Below the pieces are notes generated by a model, which saw only the letters and a list, made by a program, of their open reading frames with translations, did not search any database and was not told the DNA's origin. From positions 1 through 64,000 of the forward strand of contig NZ_JAMLIG010000005.1 of NCBI RefSeq assembly GCF_023954305.1: DNA of 64,000 nucleotides, written 5' to 3'. Source of the stretch: Mesorhizobium sp. GTDB taxonomy: Bacteria > Pseudomonadota > Alphaproteobacteria > Rhizobiales > Rhizobiaceae. Below are positions 1 through 8,451 of this stretch, piece after piece. Both the position numbers and the translations under genes were made by a program. Every line of letters starts with the position of its first letter. Positions within the stretch are counted from its first letter, which is position 1.

Positions 1-3000
1 AGCTATATCGGGATTGGCGTCCGACAGCGCCGCTCCATGCTCATCGAGGCCGCGTTCATAAACATCGAGCAACCATTCATTGCCCTTTGCCATGTCCGGG
101 ATCGGCAAGCCCGCCTCGCCCGCGCCGAACGTGGCGTCTCGCTGCTCGAACTCGGCTATGCGCGCCGCAAGGATCGGGTCGCTGCCGGCAGCGTCGCGGA
201 CATGCTGATTGTTCTCGCCGACGGCCAGCTCCGCCGCGCGGGACAGGTTCCATTGAAGACGATCCCTGTGGTCACTTGCCGTGACCTCCAGCATCTGACC
301 GGCCCGGAATGTCGCCATCGCCGCGCGTGACTGCGCGATCTCGTCAAGCACCTCGCGCGCCGTCACGGCAGCGACGTCCTGGCCGGCAAGAACGCTGCTC
401 ATGGTCCGCGCGCCTTGTTGCCGATCCATCTCGGCGCGCAACTCGGGGTCTCTCTCGGCCGCCGCCCAAACAGCCCTGTTTCCCTTCACGCCAAGGCGGG
501 CTGCGTCTTGCAGGGAATCGTGCAGAAAATCGCTTTGGCCGGCCAGCTCGATCCGCTCTACCGGACGGAATCCGGGGTCCACCGGATCGTAGAAGCGTGC
601 TGCGTAGCGCGCATCCTGCACGAGACGGATGTTGTGGCGGTGATGGCCGATCGCTTCCAGCGCATCCCTGGCCACGGCCCGCTCGCCTTCGGCGATCGCA
701 TCGGCAACGTCGCGGTCATTCAACGCGTATTCGCGGATATGGCGATTGCCATCAAGGGCTCGTGCGACGACCCTTTGCATGGCGGAGTCACGCTGTTGCT
801 CATTCCCGCCAAGGTCATCCTTGGCAAACCGGGCTTCATCGAGCGCGCTCCGCGCGTTCTGCAAGGCGACGATTGCCTGTTGCGCCTCAACGCGCTGCAT
901 GGTGTCGCGCAGCTCGTTCGACCTCTCGGCTTCTTCCCGCAGCACCCTGTTGCCGGCCGCCGCGAGACGGCCGGCCGCGTCATAGGCCGCCTCCACCTCG
1001 ATCTCATGGGGCCTGGTGGCAGTCCAATGTTGCTTGGCAAGGGAAAGGAATTCCTCTGCGCTTTCAATACGGTAGATCGCGCCCTTGCCGACTGCTGCCT
1101 CGTCGAGCCCGATCGTTCCTCCGCTACTGTCGACGATCTCCTGAGCCGCAGCAAAAGCAGGATCGACCCCCAATCTGCGGGCTTCGCGGACTGCCTCGGA
1201 TTCCGGCCAGGTGCGGCCCTGCCGCCTGTCGTGGTAATGGTCGACCTCGCGCCGTCGCGCTTCCACGAAAGCGAACACCCGGTCCGCGATCCTGCCGAAC
1301 TCACGGCGCTCGTCCTCCGGCATGGTCCGCATCACGCCTTCGATCGTCTCCCTGACGTTCTTCTCGTAGGCGTAGAACTCGTCGCGGGTCATCACCTTGT
1401 TCACGGCCACCGTCTCCAGGATGCTGCTGAAGCCCTCTCGCCAGCTTACCGTATTGGCATCCTTTCTTAAACCGAAATCGGCATGAATCACGCTTTCCCG
1501 CACGCCCGCGACCTGCTCGGAAAGCACGGAAACTATGGCATTTCTGTTGCTTTCCGCAATGATGGCAATCTGGCGATCTCCGCTCGCCAACGCGATCTTA
1601 CGCCAGCTTTCCGTTACCTTTTTGGCATAGCCGATACTGCGTTGGCTGCGCGCCATGGTGCGCCGGCCGCCGCGTTTGGTCTCGTAGCGCGCCTGGGCCG
1701 CTTCGCTCGTGCCCTCATGCTCGGTCCGGCCCTGCGTACTGACCGGCCGCACCTGTGTCCGGCCATAGGCGGGCGCGGATGCGAATTCCCGCCGGTCGGT
1801 CATCTCCATCTCGACGCCATGGTCGCGCGCCTTTTCGGCCATGAGGCTGCGCCATTGCCGGAAGACGGCCGGCGTCGTCTGGATGCGCTCTCCGTCCTCC
1901 GAACGCATGGTGATGATCGCATGGGCGTGGACATGCGGCCGGCGCCCCCCCTCCCCTTCCTCCTTGGGATCGGATTCGGGATCGTGCATGGCGAAGACAT
2001 AGCGGTGGCCGGGAAACTGCGCGGCAAGGAAGTCGCGCACGGCGTAATTGAAGGCGTCCTTGTCGGTGCCGGCCCTTGCCGACATGATAAGGTGCATGAC
2101 GTCGCGGCTCTTGCGGCTGTGCAACTCGTGCCGCCACTCCTTCTGCACCAGGTCGCCGGCCTGCTTGTGATCGGCGATCGTGCGGTTCCTGCCGTCGCGC
2201 ACGTCGCCGCCGTAATCGTCGACCAGATCGCGCAGCTTGAACGAACCGTAGCTGACCCCGTTTCCGTATCCGTGGAAGGCGAAGCGCGCCACAGCGATGC
2301 CGGCCGCGGCCGCATCGTAGCGGGCCTGCACGATTTCGGCCGCCTTCTCGTCGCCGCTGAGACGTTCCCCGCCACTGTCCCGCAGCACGACCAGCCCATC
2401 GACAGCAACGCCGCCGCCCTCCCCTGCCCTGACGCCATAGGCATAGCTGCGATTCCCGAAGCCGACGGCGAGCACGCCGCGCACCAGCTCATGCAGGCCC
2501 TCGCCCTCGATGCCGGCCGGCGGTGCGATCTCGATCGAGAAGGCCGCTATGTCGCGCGTTTCCGTGCGATTGAGAAACAGATGGTCCCACTCGTCGCGAA
2601 GGCGGGCGAGATCTTCACGGCTCTCGATCCGGTTGCCGTTCTCGTCCTCGACGGCCACACCGCCTTCCCGCGACACGTAGCTCGTCATCGCGCCCAGCCG
2701 CGCGCCGCTGCCGTAGGACGCGAGCTTGACCACGGCGGGCTGGCTTCCGCGCGCGACGGCGGTGAGTCGCGCCGTCATCGCGCGTTCGCGTGATCGCGCC
2801 GGGGCAATGTCTGGCGAAGATGCGATATACAGGCGGCTCGGCCGGCCGCCCCGCCCTGCTCCCCCAAGCTTTATGGATTCCGCCCTCTTGCGTGCGGTAA
2901 TCTCGTCATCATCCTCGATCAAGCCCCCTGCCGGCCGGCCGAGCGACCGTTCATGCAGCAAGGCCGCTCGCCTCTGCTCCCATTCCTCCGTAAAAGCGCC

Positions 3001-3015
3001 GAGGAATATTTCCAT
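1..3015 (-). CDS. MOBP-like HUH relaxase, C terminus outside window
   Basis: Relaxase expected to nick oriT and stay bound to the 5' end of the transferred strand. The frame is open from the ATG at 3015 to the window edge, more than 1000 codons, so the protein is partial here. The N-terminal part contains SYVSREGG near residue 115, a plausible region for the nicking tyrosine, and PHVHAHA near residue 360, matching the three-histidine metal motif of HUH relaxases. A long, charged helical region follows. It starts 4 bp after the end of mobC, so the two are probably co-transcribed, and it reads away from the candidate oriT. Long plus-strand frames over this region are antisense shadows. The family assignment is firm; the exact MOB subclass is inferred from the MobC partner and the nic-like site. 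Confidence 0.85.
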   Translation of the reverse strand, partial: MEIFLGAFTEEWEQRRAALLHERSLGRPAGGLIEDDDEITARKRAESIKLGGAGRGGRPSRLYIASSPDIAPARSRERAMTARLTAVARGSQPAVVKLASYGSGARLGAMTSYVSREGGVAVEDENGNRIESREDLARLRDEWDHLFLNRTETRDIAAFSIEIAPPAGIEGEGLHELVRGVLAVGFGNRSYAYGVRAGEGGGVAVDGLVVLRDSGGERLSGDEKAAEIVQARYDAAAAGIAVARFAFHGYGNGVSYGSFKLRDLVDDYGGDVRDGRNRTIADHKQAGDLVQKEWRHELHSRKSRDVMHLIMSARAGTDKDAFNYAVRDFLAAQFPGHRYVFAMHDPESDPKEEGEGGRRPHVHAHAIITMRSEDGERIQTTPAVFRQWRSLMAEKARDHGVEMEMTDRREFASAPAYGRTQVRPVSTQGRTEHEGTSEAAQARYETKRGGRRTMARSQRSIGYAKKVTESWRKIALASGDRQIAIIAESNRNAIVSVLSEQVAGVRESVIHADFGLRKDANTVSWREGFSSILETVAVNKVMTRDEFYAYEKNVRETIEGVMRTMPEDERREFGRIADRVFAFVEARRREVDHYHDRRQGRTWPESEAVREARRLGVDPAFAAAQEIVDSSGGTIGLDEAAVGKGAIYRIESAEEFLSLAKQHWTATRPHEIEVEAAYDAAGRLAAAGNRVLREEAERSNELRDTMQRVEAQQAIVALQNARSALDEARFAKDDLGGNEQQRDSAMQRVVARALDGNRHIREYALNDRDVADAIAEGERAVARDALEAIGHHRHNIRLVQDARYAARFYDPVDPGFRPVERIELAGQSDFLHDSLQDAARLGVKGNRAVWAAAERDPELRAEMDRQQGARTMSSVLAGQDVAAVTAREVLDEIAQSRAAMATFRAGQMLEVTASDHRDRLQWNLSRAAELAVGENNQHVRDAAGSDPILAARIAEFEQRDATFGAGEAGLPIPDMAKGNEWLLDVYERGLDEHGAALSDANPDIA

Positions 3016-3019
3016 GCGA

Positions 3020-3421
3020 CTAGCCAGCACCGCGCCGGCGCTGGCCCTGCCGGCGAGCGAACTGACGCAGCTCGCTCATGACGGCCGCCTGCACGCGCTG
3101 CACGTTCTCGATGGAAATGGTGATCTCGCCGGCGTGGACCGCCCTGCCCGAATTCAGGGCGCGGGCCACCTGATTCAGATTGACGCCGATCATGCGCATG
3201 TCCTCGCGCAGCACGGCCAGGATAGCGCGATCGTCATCCGTTAGCATTGGCTGCACGCCAGCGCCTTCAAGCAGAAGGGAGCGGAAGAACGCCGATACGG
3301 TCATGCCTGCGGCGTCGGCCGCGCCCTCGATCGCCGCGTGTTCGTCGTCGGTGACGCGAACATGGACGGTCCGCCCTTTTCGCTCGGGCCTCAATCGCGG
3401 TTTCAGGGCCGGCTCTGCCAT
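3020..3421 (-). CDS. mobC: MobC-like relaxosome accessory protein
   Basis: Small DNA-binding protein of 133 residues expected to bind oriT and help the relaxase open the nick region. The N-terminal third is basic (RPERKGRTVHVRVTDDEH) and resembles a ribbon-helix-helix. The C-terminal half has the MobC-type pattern MIGVNLNQVARALN followed by a helical tail. The ATG at 3421 is preceded by an AGGTAAAGG-like ribosome site. The open frame continues upstream to 3619, but that extension covers the candidate oriT and does not look like protein. The gene is directly upstream of the relaxase gene on the same strand. Confidence 0.8.
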   Translation of the reverse strand: MAEPALKPRLRPERKGRTVHVRVTDDEHAAIEGAADAAGMTVSAFFRSLLLEGAGVQPMLTDDDRAILAVLREDMRMIGVNLNQVARALNSGRAVHAGEITISIENVQRVQAAVMSELRQFARRQGQRRRGAG

Positions 3422-3482
3422 GCCTTTACCTGCTATTCCGTCGCGCTCAGCGCGTATCGGCGGCCGGTCCGCCGATGGCATC

Positions 3483-3553
3483 AAAAATGTAGCACATTTT
3501 TGCGTATCCTGCCAATATACGGGCATAGAAAGTCGGGCTGGCAACCCATGCCC
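3483..3553 (+). other. oriT: candidate oriT with IncP-like nic
   Basis: Just upstream of mobC there is a perfect 8-bp inverted repeat (AAAAATGT, 3-nt loop, ACATTTTT; 3483-3501). Three bases later comes TATCCTGC at 3505-3512. This matches the YATCCTG/Y core of the RP4-type nic region, and an inverted repeat just 5' of nic is the known RP4 arrangement. If correct, the cut lies between 3511 and 3512 on the plus strand, and DNA to the right enters the recipient first. A second small inverted repeat, GGGCAT/ATGCCC, lies at 3521-3553. Position and motifs are seen; function is inferred. Confidence 0.55.
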
Positions 3554-3852
3554 GTCCGTATGGAAGAGCTGGGGTGTGCCCCTGCTCCATATCGAGGGTG
3601 AACGCTCACCAGGGTTCACCCTCTCCGGCCGCGCTTTGGCCTTTGTGCGCCAGCGGTGCTCGCCCGCAAGGGCCGCTCCGCTTTACCCCTTGCCGGCTTG
3701 CGCGCCGCCGACGCAGACGCCCTTTGCGCGGCTCCGGGGTTCACCAGATCGAGCCGCCAGCCTGACGGAAAGACGTGGACAAGCGCCTGACCGGCATTGA
3801 CATTTACCATGCAACTCTATGAAATTCCTTAAGATAATTCCACACGACTTGC

Positions 3853-4140
3853 CCACACGGTAAACTTGCATCGTCATACCGTGTGGACACACGATAGAGC
3901 TAGTCGATAGCTTCGCATCGTGTTGATGCTTCGTGTGTCCGATCATCCCTAGCGTGTCGAGCTACTGTAGGGTTGCATCGTGTGCCTGATTTGGCCTATC
4001 GTGTTGCCCTATCGTGGGCTTACACGGTGATTCGCATCAAACCTACGGTGCCTTCGATGCGTGTGCCTGCGTCGTTTGTTTGATCGGTGGGCTTGATCTG
4101 CCCCATCATGTGACAGCGCCGTGTGGAAACACGCTGTTAA
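3853..4140. repeat. clustered CGTGT/ACACG repeats, putative centromere or operator
   Basis: The 500-bp gap before parA is less GC-rich than its surroundings and full of short repeats. It has a perfect 10-bp inverted repeat (CCACACGGTA at 3853-3862, TACCGTGTGG at 3877-3886), GCATCGTGT near 3915 and 3974, CTATCGTG near 3997 and 4008, ACACGAT near 3890, TACACGG at 4021 and CCGTGTGG near 4119. Arrays like this upstream of small ParA genes are centromere sites that also act as operators for the ribbon-helix-helix partner. An iteron-type origin is another possibility. No gene is seen between 3622 and 4187. Confidence 0.5.
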
Positions 4141-4187
4141 CCATCGGTGTGTACCCATGGGTCGAAGCTGAAGGCAGGAGAGGTTTG

Positions 4188-4898
4188 ATGACACTGACGC
4201 TGGGAGTGGTGAGCGGCAAGGGCGGCGCGGGCAAGACCACGATCGTCATGCTGATCGCCGGCGAATACGCTCTGCAAGGCAAGCGCGTTCTGCTCGTAGA
4301 CGCCGACGCGCGCCAGAATCTTTACGAGTGGTGGAAGCGGTGCGAGGCGAAGGACAACACGCCGGAAGGCATCGCGATCGTGACCGTGGCGCGCGCAGAC
4401 AATCTCGCGCAGCAGATGAAGTCGGCGAAGCGCTATGACGTGGTGCTGATCGACGCTCCCGGCGTCGACGGCGTTCTGACGCGCGAGATCATCAAGCATT
4501 GCGATCTGGTGCTGACGCCGATCCAGCCCGCCCAGGACGAAATCAAGGCAGCGGGGGAGGCGGCCCAGCTCACCGGCGAGGTTTCCGATGAGATCAGGCG
4601 GCCGATCCGGCAGGCCAATATCGTGACGCGCGTTAACATCACCTCGCGCAATCTGGAAGCATATCGGCTGATCCGCCCGTTCGTCGCCAATTTGCAGGAA
4701 GGCGGATACGACTCATACCTGCTGCCGACCGAGCTGATGGAGCGCAACTGCTACCGCGAGATCCGCAACGGGCTAGGCACGCTCCAGATGCTGGATCTCA
4801 CCGAGCCGGTGATGAAGGGCCGCGCCGAGGTCCAGCGCCTCATCGCCGACGTCGAGGGTTTGCTGGACACGAACATGAAGGAGGTCGTCAATGGCTAA
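4188..4898 (+). CDS. parA: ParA-family partition ATPase
   Basis: Walker-type ATPase of 236 residues that would move plasmid copies apart over the nucleoid. The N terminus carries the deviant Walker A motif SGKGGAGKTT (residues about 8-17), then LLVDADARQN and VVLIDAPGVDG as Walker A' and B regions. There is no N-terminal DNA-binding domain, as in short type Ib ParA proteins. The ATG at 4188 is chosen because AGGAGAGG lies 5-12 bases upstream; the longer frame from 4014 runs through the repeat array. It overlaps the next gene by 8 bp and follows the putative centromere. Confidence 0.9.
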   Translation: MTLTLGVVSGKGGAGKTTIVMLIAGEYALQGKRVLLVDADARQNLYEWWKRCEAKDNTPEGIAIVTVARADNLAQQMKSAKRYDVVLIDAPGVDGVLTREIIKHCDLVLTPIQPAQDEIKAAGEAAQLTGEVSDEIRRPIRQANIVTRVNITSRNLEAYRLIRPFVANLQEGGYDSYLLPTELMERNCYREIRNGLGTLQMLDLTEPVMKGRAEVQRLIADVEGLLDTNMKEVVNG

Positions 4899-5361
4899 CC
4901 GATCCGGCCTGTCGGTTGACGATTTTCAGGTTGCCCCGCGCCGTAAGACACAACCCTTGCCGGTCTCGGCGATGCCTGTTTCGCAGGATAATGGTACCAA
5001 TGAGGCTGCGAATCATGATCGCGCTGACCTGACCCCAATGCCGTCCGATGCTGAAAGCGTTACGGCGGACGCGGGCGAGGGGAGGGCGGCCCGTCCACAG
5101 CAGGCCACGAAAATCCCGCGCGCCAGCGATGACGAAAGGCGGGATCGCGCCACCCGACGCGCGATCGAGCGTGAGGATTCGCGAAATTCGCTCGCGCGGC
5201 TGCGCCGGATGCGGGAAAGGGAGTCGAAGCATTTCGTGAACGTGCCGCTGGACTACACGACGAAGAAGCGTCTGGAGAAGGCGGCTCACGAGAATGATCT
5301 GAAGATGACGCAGATCATGCGAGAGGCTATTGACAACTTCCTTACCGAAAACGGTTATTGA
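4891..5361 (+). CDS. ParG-like ribbon-helix-helix partition partner
   Basis: Protein of 156 residues overlapping the end of parA by 8 bp. The first 100 residues are polar and low in complexity, rich in Ala, Arg and Asp. The last 50 (HFVNVPLDYTTKKRLEKAAH through QIMREAIDNFL) form a ribbon-helix-helix pattern. A disordered N terminus with a C-terminal ribbon-helix-helix is the layout of ParG-type centromere-binding proteins. It would bind the repeats upstream of parA, stimulate the ATPase and repress the operon. Function is inferred from position and fold; sequence similarity to a named member is not claimed. Confidence 0.65.
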   Translation: MANRSGLSVDDFQVAPRRKTQPLPVSAMPVSQDNGTNEAANHDRADLTPMPSDAESVTADAGEGRAARPQQATKIPRASDDERRDRATRRAIEREDSRNSLARLRRMRERESKHFVNVPLDYTTKKRLEKAAHENDLKMTQIMREAIDNFLTENGY

Positions 5362-5448
5362 CGCGCCATGCGGTCGACGGGGATGGCCGAAAGGGGACGC
5401 GCCGCGCAGCGGCAACGGCGCGCGCAGCGGGGACAAGGAGACAATCTG

Positions 5449-5940
5449 GTGACCTCTGAGAAGGCCGATCAGCTTGTTTCGGGGCTGGTCGAAACAAAGG
5501 ACCCTGAACTGGATCGTCCCGTATTGCGAAGGCCGAATTTCGACGGGGAGATCGAGAACCTGCGCGACCTCGACCGCAAGATCGGAAAGTCGGTGCGCGA
5601 GATGCGCGACGACAAGCATATGACGCGCGAGGATCTTGCCCGTGCGATCGGCCTGTCGGCCGGCGTCTATGCGCGCTACGAGCGTGGCGTGTCGAAGCTG
5701 CGTGTCACCCAGCTCGTGCAGATTTCCGATGTGCTGGAATTCCCAGCGATTCAGGTTCTCTACGACACCGCGCCCTATCAGTGGGGCGCCACTCTCGAAG
5801 AAGCCCGCATGACGTTCGAGCTTCAGCGGATGATCCTGGAGCTGCCGGCCGAAGCCAAGCGCAGTCTGGTCGACGTCGTGCGCCTGCTTGGCCAGACAAG
5901 CCCGCGCACCGATGAGGAGCCGCCGAAGAACGGCGGCTAG
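5449..5940 (+). CDS. XRE-family transcriptional regulator
   Basis: Cytoplasmic DNA-binding protein of 163 residues. The middle holds a Cro/C1 helix-turn-helix (KSVREMRDDKHMTREDLARA through GVYARYERGVSKL), followed by a helical tail. The GTG at 5449 is preferred because AAGGAGA lies about 8 bases upstream; an in-frame ATG at 5368 would add 27 low-complexity, Arg-rich residues with no clear ribosome site. It follows the partition pair closely on the same strand and may belong to the operon, as a copy-number, transfer or partition regulator. Its target is not visible. Confidence 0.7.
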   Translation: MTSEKADQLVSGLVETKDPELDRPVLRRPNFDGEIENLRDLDRKIGKSVREMRDDKHMTREDLARAIGLSAGVYARYERGVSKLRVTQLVQISDVLEFPAIQVLYDTAPYQWGATLEEARMTFELQRMILELPAEAKRSLVDVVRLLGQTSPRTDEEPPKNGG

Positions 5941-5973
5941 ACGCGGCTTATCCCGTAGGGCAGGGGAGGGCGC

Positions 5974-6987
5974 TCAGCGCTCGGCCCCGTCATTGTCCCG
6001 CTCCCGGCCTCGCGGCGGATTCTGTCGCGGATCGGTCACGGCCTGCGCGGTGGGCGGCTGCGGGGCGGCCTGCCGCTCCGGCGGGACGCGCGAGAAGTCC
6101 GACCGCGCGACGATGGCAATCTCCACATTCGGATCGGGAAGCTGCTCGGGCAGGTCCGCGCGATCGACGGCGACGATGCGGGCCTGCGTGACGACGCTGG
6201 CGAAACGGTCGTCATGGGCGAGCACCTGGCCGGCGATTTGCTCGCCGGCCCGGGCCGTCGCGATGTGGAATTCGTCCGGATTGCCGCCGCGGAACAGAAC
6301 GTCGGACATGGCGGCTTTGATCGCGGCGCGGCGGTTCGGGTCCACGGCGTCCTCAATCGCGTGCCTGAGCGCCGGGCTGTCCGGATCGTGCGTCGTCACG
6401 ATCGAGGCCTCGATCATGCGGGTGCGGGTGATGACGGAGAAATCGACGTCGTGACCATGGATGCGGCCGAGTTCGGCGATCAAGGTCTGCTGCGCACGGC
6501 CGTTGCCTTCGCGAAACGGGTGGACGTAATTCAGCTCGCCCATGACGCGGCCGGCCAGCTCGGCGAAGTCGGCCGCGCTCGCTCCCTGAAGCGCTGCGCG
6601 GTCCCGTAGCGGCCCCATGGCTTCAGCCAGGCCGCGTTCGATATACTGCGCGGGGACGAAGCTCGTGCCGCCCTTCGACAAGGTTCCGGCCGGTTCGACG
6701 CGTCTGCCGTCGACGATGGGGCTTTCGTTGCGCATCGCGCCCGCCCATTCGTAGACGTCCTGAAAGATGTGGTGGTGGAGCGCCTTCAGGTGGGCCTTGT
6801 CGAAATCGCCGCGCGGGCCGCGCCCCTCGGCGATCTCGGTCATGCGGATATGGGTCATCGCATATTCGGCCCGCCGCAGCTCGGAGTGGCGGGTGAGGCC
6901 GAACCTGTTGCGCAGCACGCCGGTCCGGTCCGCGTCGTCCTCGACGCCCGGATAGGTGTAGGAGCCTTTGCGATCGTCCTGCGGCAT
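5974..6987 (-). CDS. Fic-domain AMP-transferase toxin
   Basis: Protein of 337 residues with the complete Fic active-site motif HPFREGNGR. This family transfers AMP, or another nucleotide group, onto target proteins; plasmid-borne VbhT-type members act as growth-stopping toxins. The N-terminal region (SYTYPGVEDDADRTGVLRNR) resembles the start of Bartonella Bep and VbhT Fic domains. The C terminus is a Pro/Arg-rich tail of about 110 residues; a secretion (BID) domain is not evident. The ATG at 6987 is used because the upstream extension overlaps the small antitoxin-like gene. The two genes form a pair on the same strand. Confidence 0.85.
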   Translation of the reverse strand: MPQDDRKGSYTYPGVEDDADRTGVLRNRFGLTRHSELRRAEYAMTHIRMTEIAEGRGPRGDFDKAHLKALHHHIFQDVYEWAGAMRNESPIVDGRRVEPAGTLSKGGTSFVPAQYIERGLAEAMGPLRDRAALQGASAADFAELAGRVMGELNYVHPFREGNGRAQQTLIAELGRIHGHDVDFSVITRTRMIEASIVTTHDPDSPALRHAIEDAVDPNRRAAIKAAMSDVLFRGGNPDEFHIATARAGEQIAGQVLAHDDRFASVVTQARIVAVDRADLPEQLPDPNVEIAIVARSDFSRVPPERQAAPQPPTAQAVTDPRQNPPRGRERDNDGAER

Positions 6988-7051
6988 GCGGCTTTCCGCG
7001 AAAACGGCCGCCCGAGCGGATCGGGCGGCCGCGCGTCGTTGGCGGGGCGTG

Positions 7052-7258
7052 TCAGCGCCGCCGAAAATGGGCGGCCATTTCCTCGCGGAATTCGTCGCTG
7101 GTGATCTCGCCGGCGACATAGCGTTCATTGGCGGCCTCGAGCACGGGATCGTGCGTGTAGCCCTGATGGACGTTGAGCGCGCGGGCCTGATCGGTGGCTT
7201 TCCTGCGCGCGGCGACCGCTTCCGGGGAGCGGTCGGGGCGGGCGCGGTGCAGGTTCAT
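7052..7258 (-). CDS. VbhA-like antitoxin of the Fic pair
   Basis: Small protein of 68 residues directly upstream of the Fic gene on the same strand. Its C-terminal part (ANERYVAGEITSDEFREEM) matches the helical pattern of VbhA-family antitoxins, which push a glutamate into the Fic active site. The usual inhibitory motif (S/T)xxxE(G/N) is not obvious: the corresponding place reads LNVHQG, with Gln instead of Glu. It may be a degenerate or differently acting antitoxin. Placement and helix pattern support the call. Confidence 0.6.
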   Translation of the reverse strand: MNLHRARPDRSPEAVAARRKATDQARALNVHQGYTHDPVLEAANERYVAGEITSDEFREEMAAHFRRR

Positions 7259-7358
7259 CGGCGTATCTCCTGTTGCAGATCACTATAGCACGGATCGCGT
7301 CGTCCCCCTAGCGCGGCCGGGCTTTCTGCGGGCCGGTCCGGCCGGCTCCAGAGGGCGT

Positions 7359-7418
7359 CGGCGGCGGGCAGGGCTTCGGCTCCCCGACCGGGGAGGGATG
7401 CGCCCGGCCGGAGCCGGG
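7359..7418. repeat. arm 1 of a 60-bp inverted repeat
   Basis: This 60-bp stretch reappears in reverse orientation at 8336-8395 with a single visible mismatch. The two arms enclose the DUF736 gene and about 560 bp of non-coding DNA. The arm contains a palindromic core around CCCCGACCGGGG. Confidence 0.85.
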
Positions 7419-7432
7419 CGCTGGTGACGGTT

Positions 7433-7774
7433 TCAGTCCTTCGGGGCCGGACCCCACGGGATCACCGCCTGAAGCCGCTCGTCGTCCTGGCCGGCGAGGC
7501 GGCCGAGATTGGCGTTGAACTCCAAGTCCTGGATCGAAAGGTTGTAGTAGGTGCCGCCTTCGCGGTTCTTCTTCTTCCAGATCCCGCCGGCGTCGATGTC
7601 ATAGCCGCGCGGCGACTTGATGAAGACGCGGTGCGTCGGGGCCTTCGGGTTCTCCGAGTCGAACGGCACGACCCTAATGTCGTGATCCCATTTGATGGTC
7701 GAGATGAGGCCGGCGCCCGAGGCCGTGTCGAGATCGTCGGCGTCGAACTGGATGTAGTTGGTCAGCTTGGTCAT
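7433..7774 (-). CDS. DUF736-family protein
   Basis: Protein of 113 residues ending with DLEFNANLGRLAGQDDERL, a pattern of DUF736 proteins, which are common on alphaproteobacterial conjugative plasmids and have no established function. The fold is predicted to be mainly beta strands (FKSPRG-like and GIWKKKNREGGTYYNLSIQ segments). AAGGAG stands about 8 bases before the ATG. The gene lies between the arms of a 60-bp inverted repeat. Confidence 0.75.
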   Translation of the reverse strand: MTKLTNYIQFDADDLDTASGAGLISTIKWDHDIRVVPFDSENPKAPTHRVFIKSPRGYDIDAGGIWKKKNREGGTYYNLSIQDLEFNANLGRLAGQDDERLQAVIPWGPAPKD

Positions 7775-8451
7775 TTCACCTTCTCCTTCTCAGGTGGTTG
7801 CGACGAATGAGCGTCGGCACGCCGTTGCGCGATGCGTATCGGAGACCGGAACGAAGAGGAGGAAACCGTCGGGCGGCTAAATTTGTGCGCGAGGAGCCCG
7901 CAGGGCGGGGAAATTTCGCCGCTGACGGTTTTACGCAAATCGCGCAGGCGTGCGAAACGGGCATCGGCAGCAACCAGATAGGGAGGCGAAAGCATGTCCA
8001 ATATGGCACAACGCATCAGCTTCGATCCGATCTCGACACGGCCAAGGGTGACGGCCCAGCGTAACCCACAAATGCCGAAGATCAAGGCATTTTGCCGTGT
8101 CGCTGTTCGGATCGGCCATCGGCAGCACCGCGCCTGCATCGGAAATCACTATGCCATATCGGCTATGTCATCGCGTCGGGTCTGGAAGCCGTGTGAACCG
8201 CTGCGGCGCCTCTACGACGTTTCGATCCCGGTCGACCGGATGCCGGGATGCCTTTCGCGCCCCCGTCCTACGGCCAGCTCGTCGCCGCGCAGGCCGATCC
8301 GGTGGCCGACAGGCATGGCGGAACCTCGACAGGCTCCCGGCTCCGGCCGGGCGCATCCCTTCCCGGTCGGGGAGCCGAAGCCCTGCCCGCCGCCGCCGTC
8401 GCCGTCGGCGGCCAGCACCGGAAACCGCCGCGGCCGAAGACCGGCGGGCGA
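7775..8451. other. gap without a convincing gene
   Basis: About 680 bp between repC and the DUF736 gene. A minus-strand frame at 7771-8139 ends in an ATGA overlap with the DUF736 start, but its composition is unlike protein and I do not call it. The only structure recognised is the second arm of the 60-bp inverted repeat. Confidence 0.5.
8336..8395. repeat. arm 2 of a 60-bp inverted repeat
   Basis: Reverse complement of 7359-7418 with one visible mismatch. It lies just downstream of repC. Confidence 0.85.

Noticed and set aside
415..2793. Long plus-strand open frames (415-1470 and 1483-2793)
   Set aside because: They mirror the codons of the minus-strand relaxase, have no recognisable domain and arise from its high G/C third positions.
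3853..4140. CRISPR array
   Set aside because: The repeats are only 6-10 bases, irregularly spaced and in both orientations; no cas genes are present.
7771..8139. Minus-strand frame of 122 codons ending in ATGA with the DUF736 gene
   Set aside because: Composition is unlike protein, there is no good start, and no family is recognised; the overlap alone is not enough.
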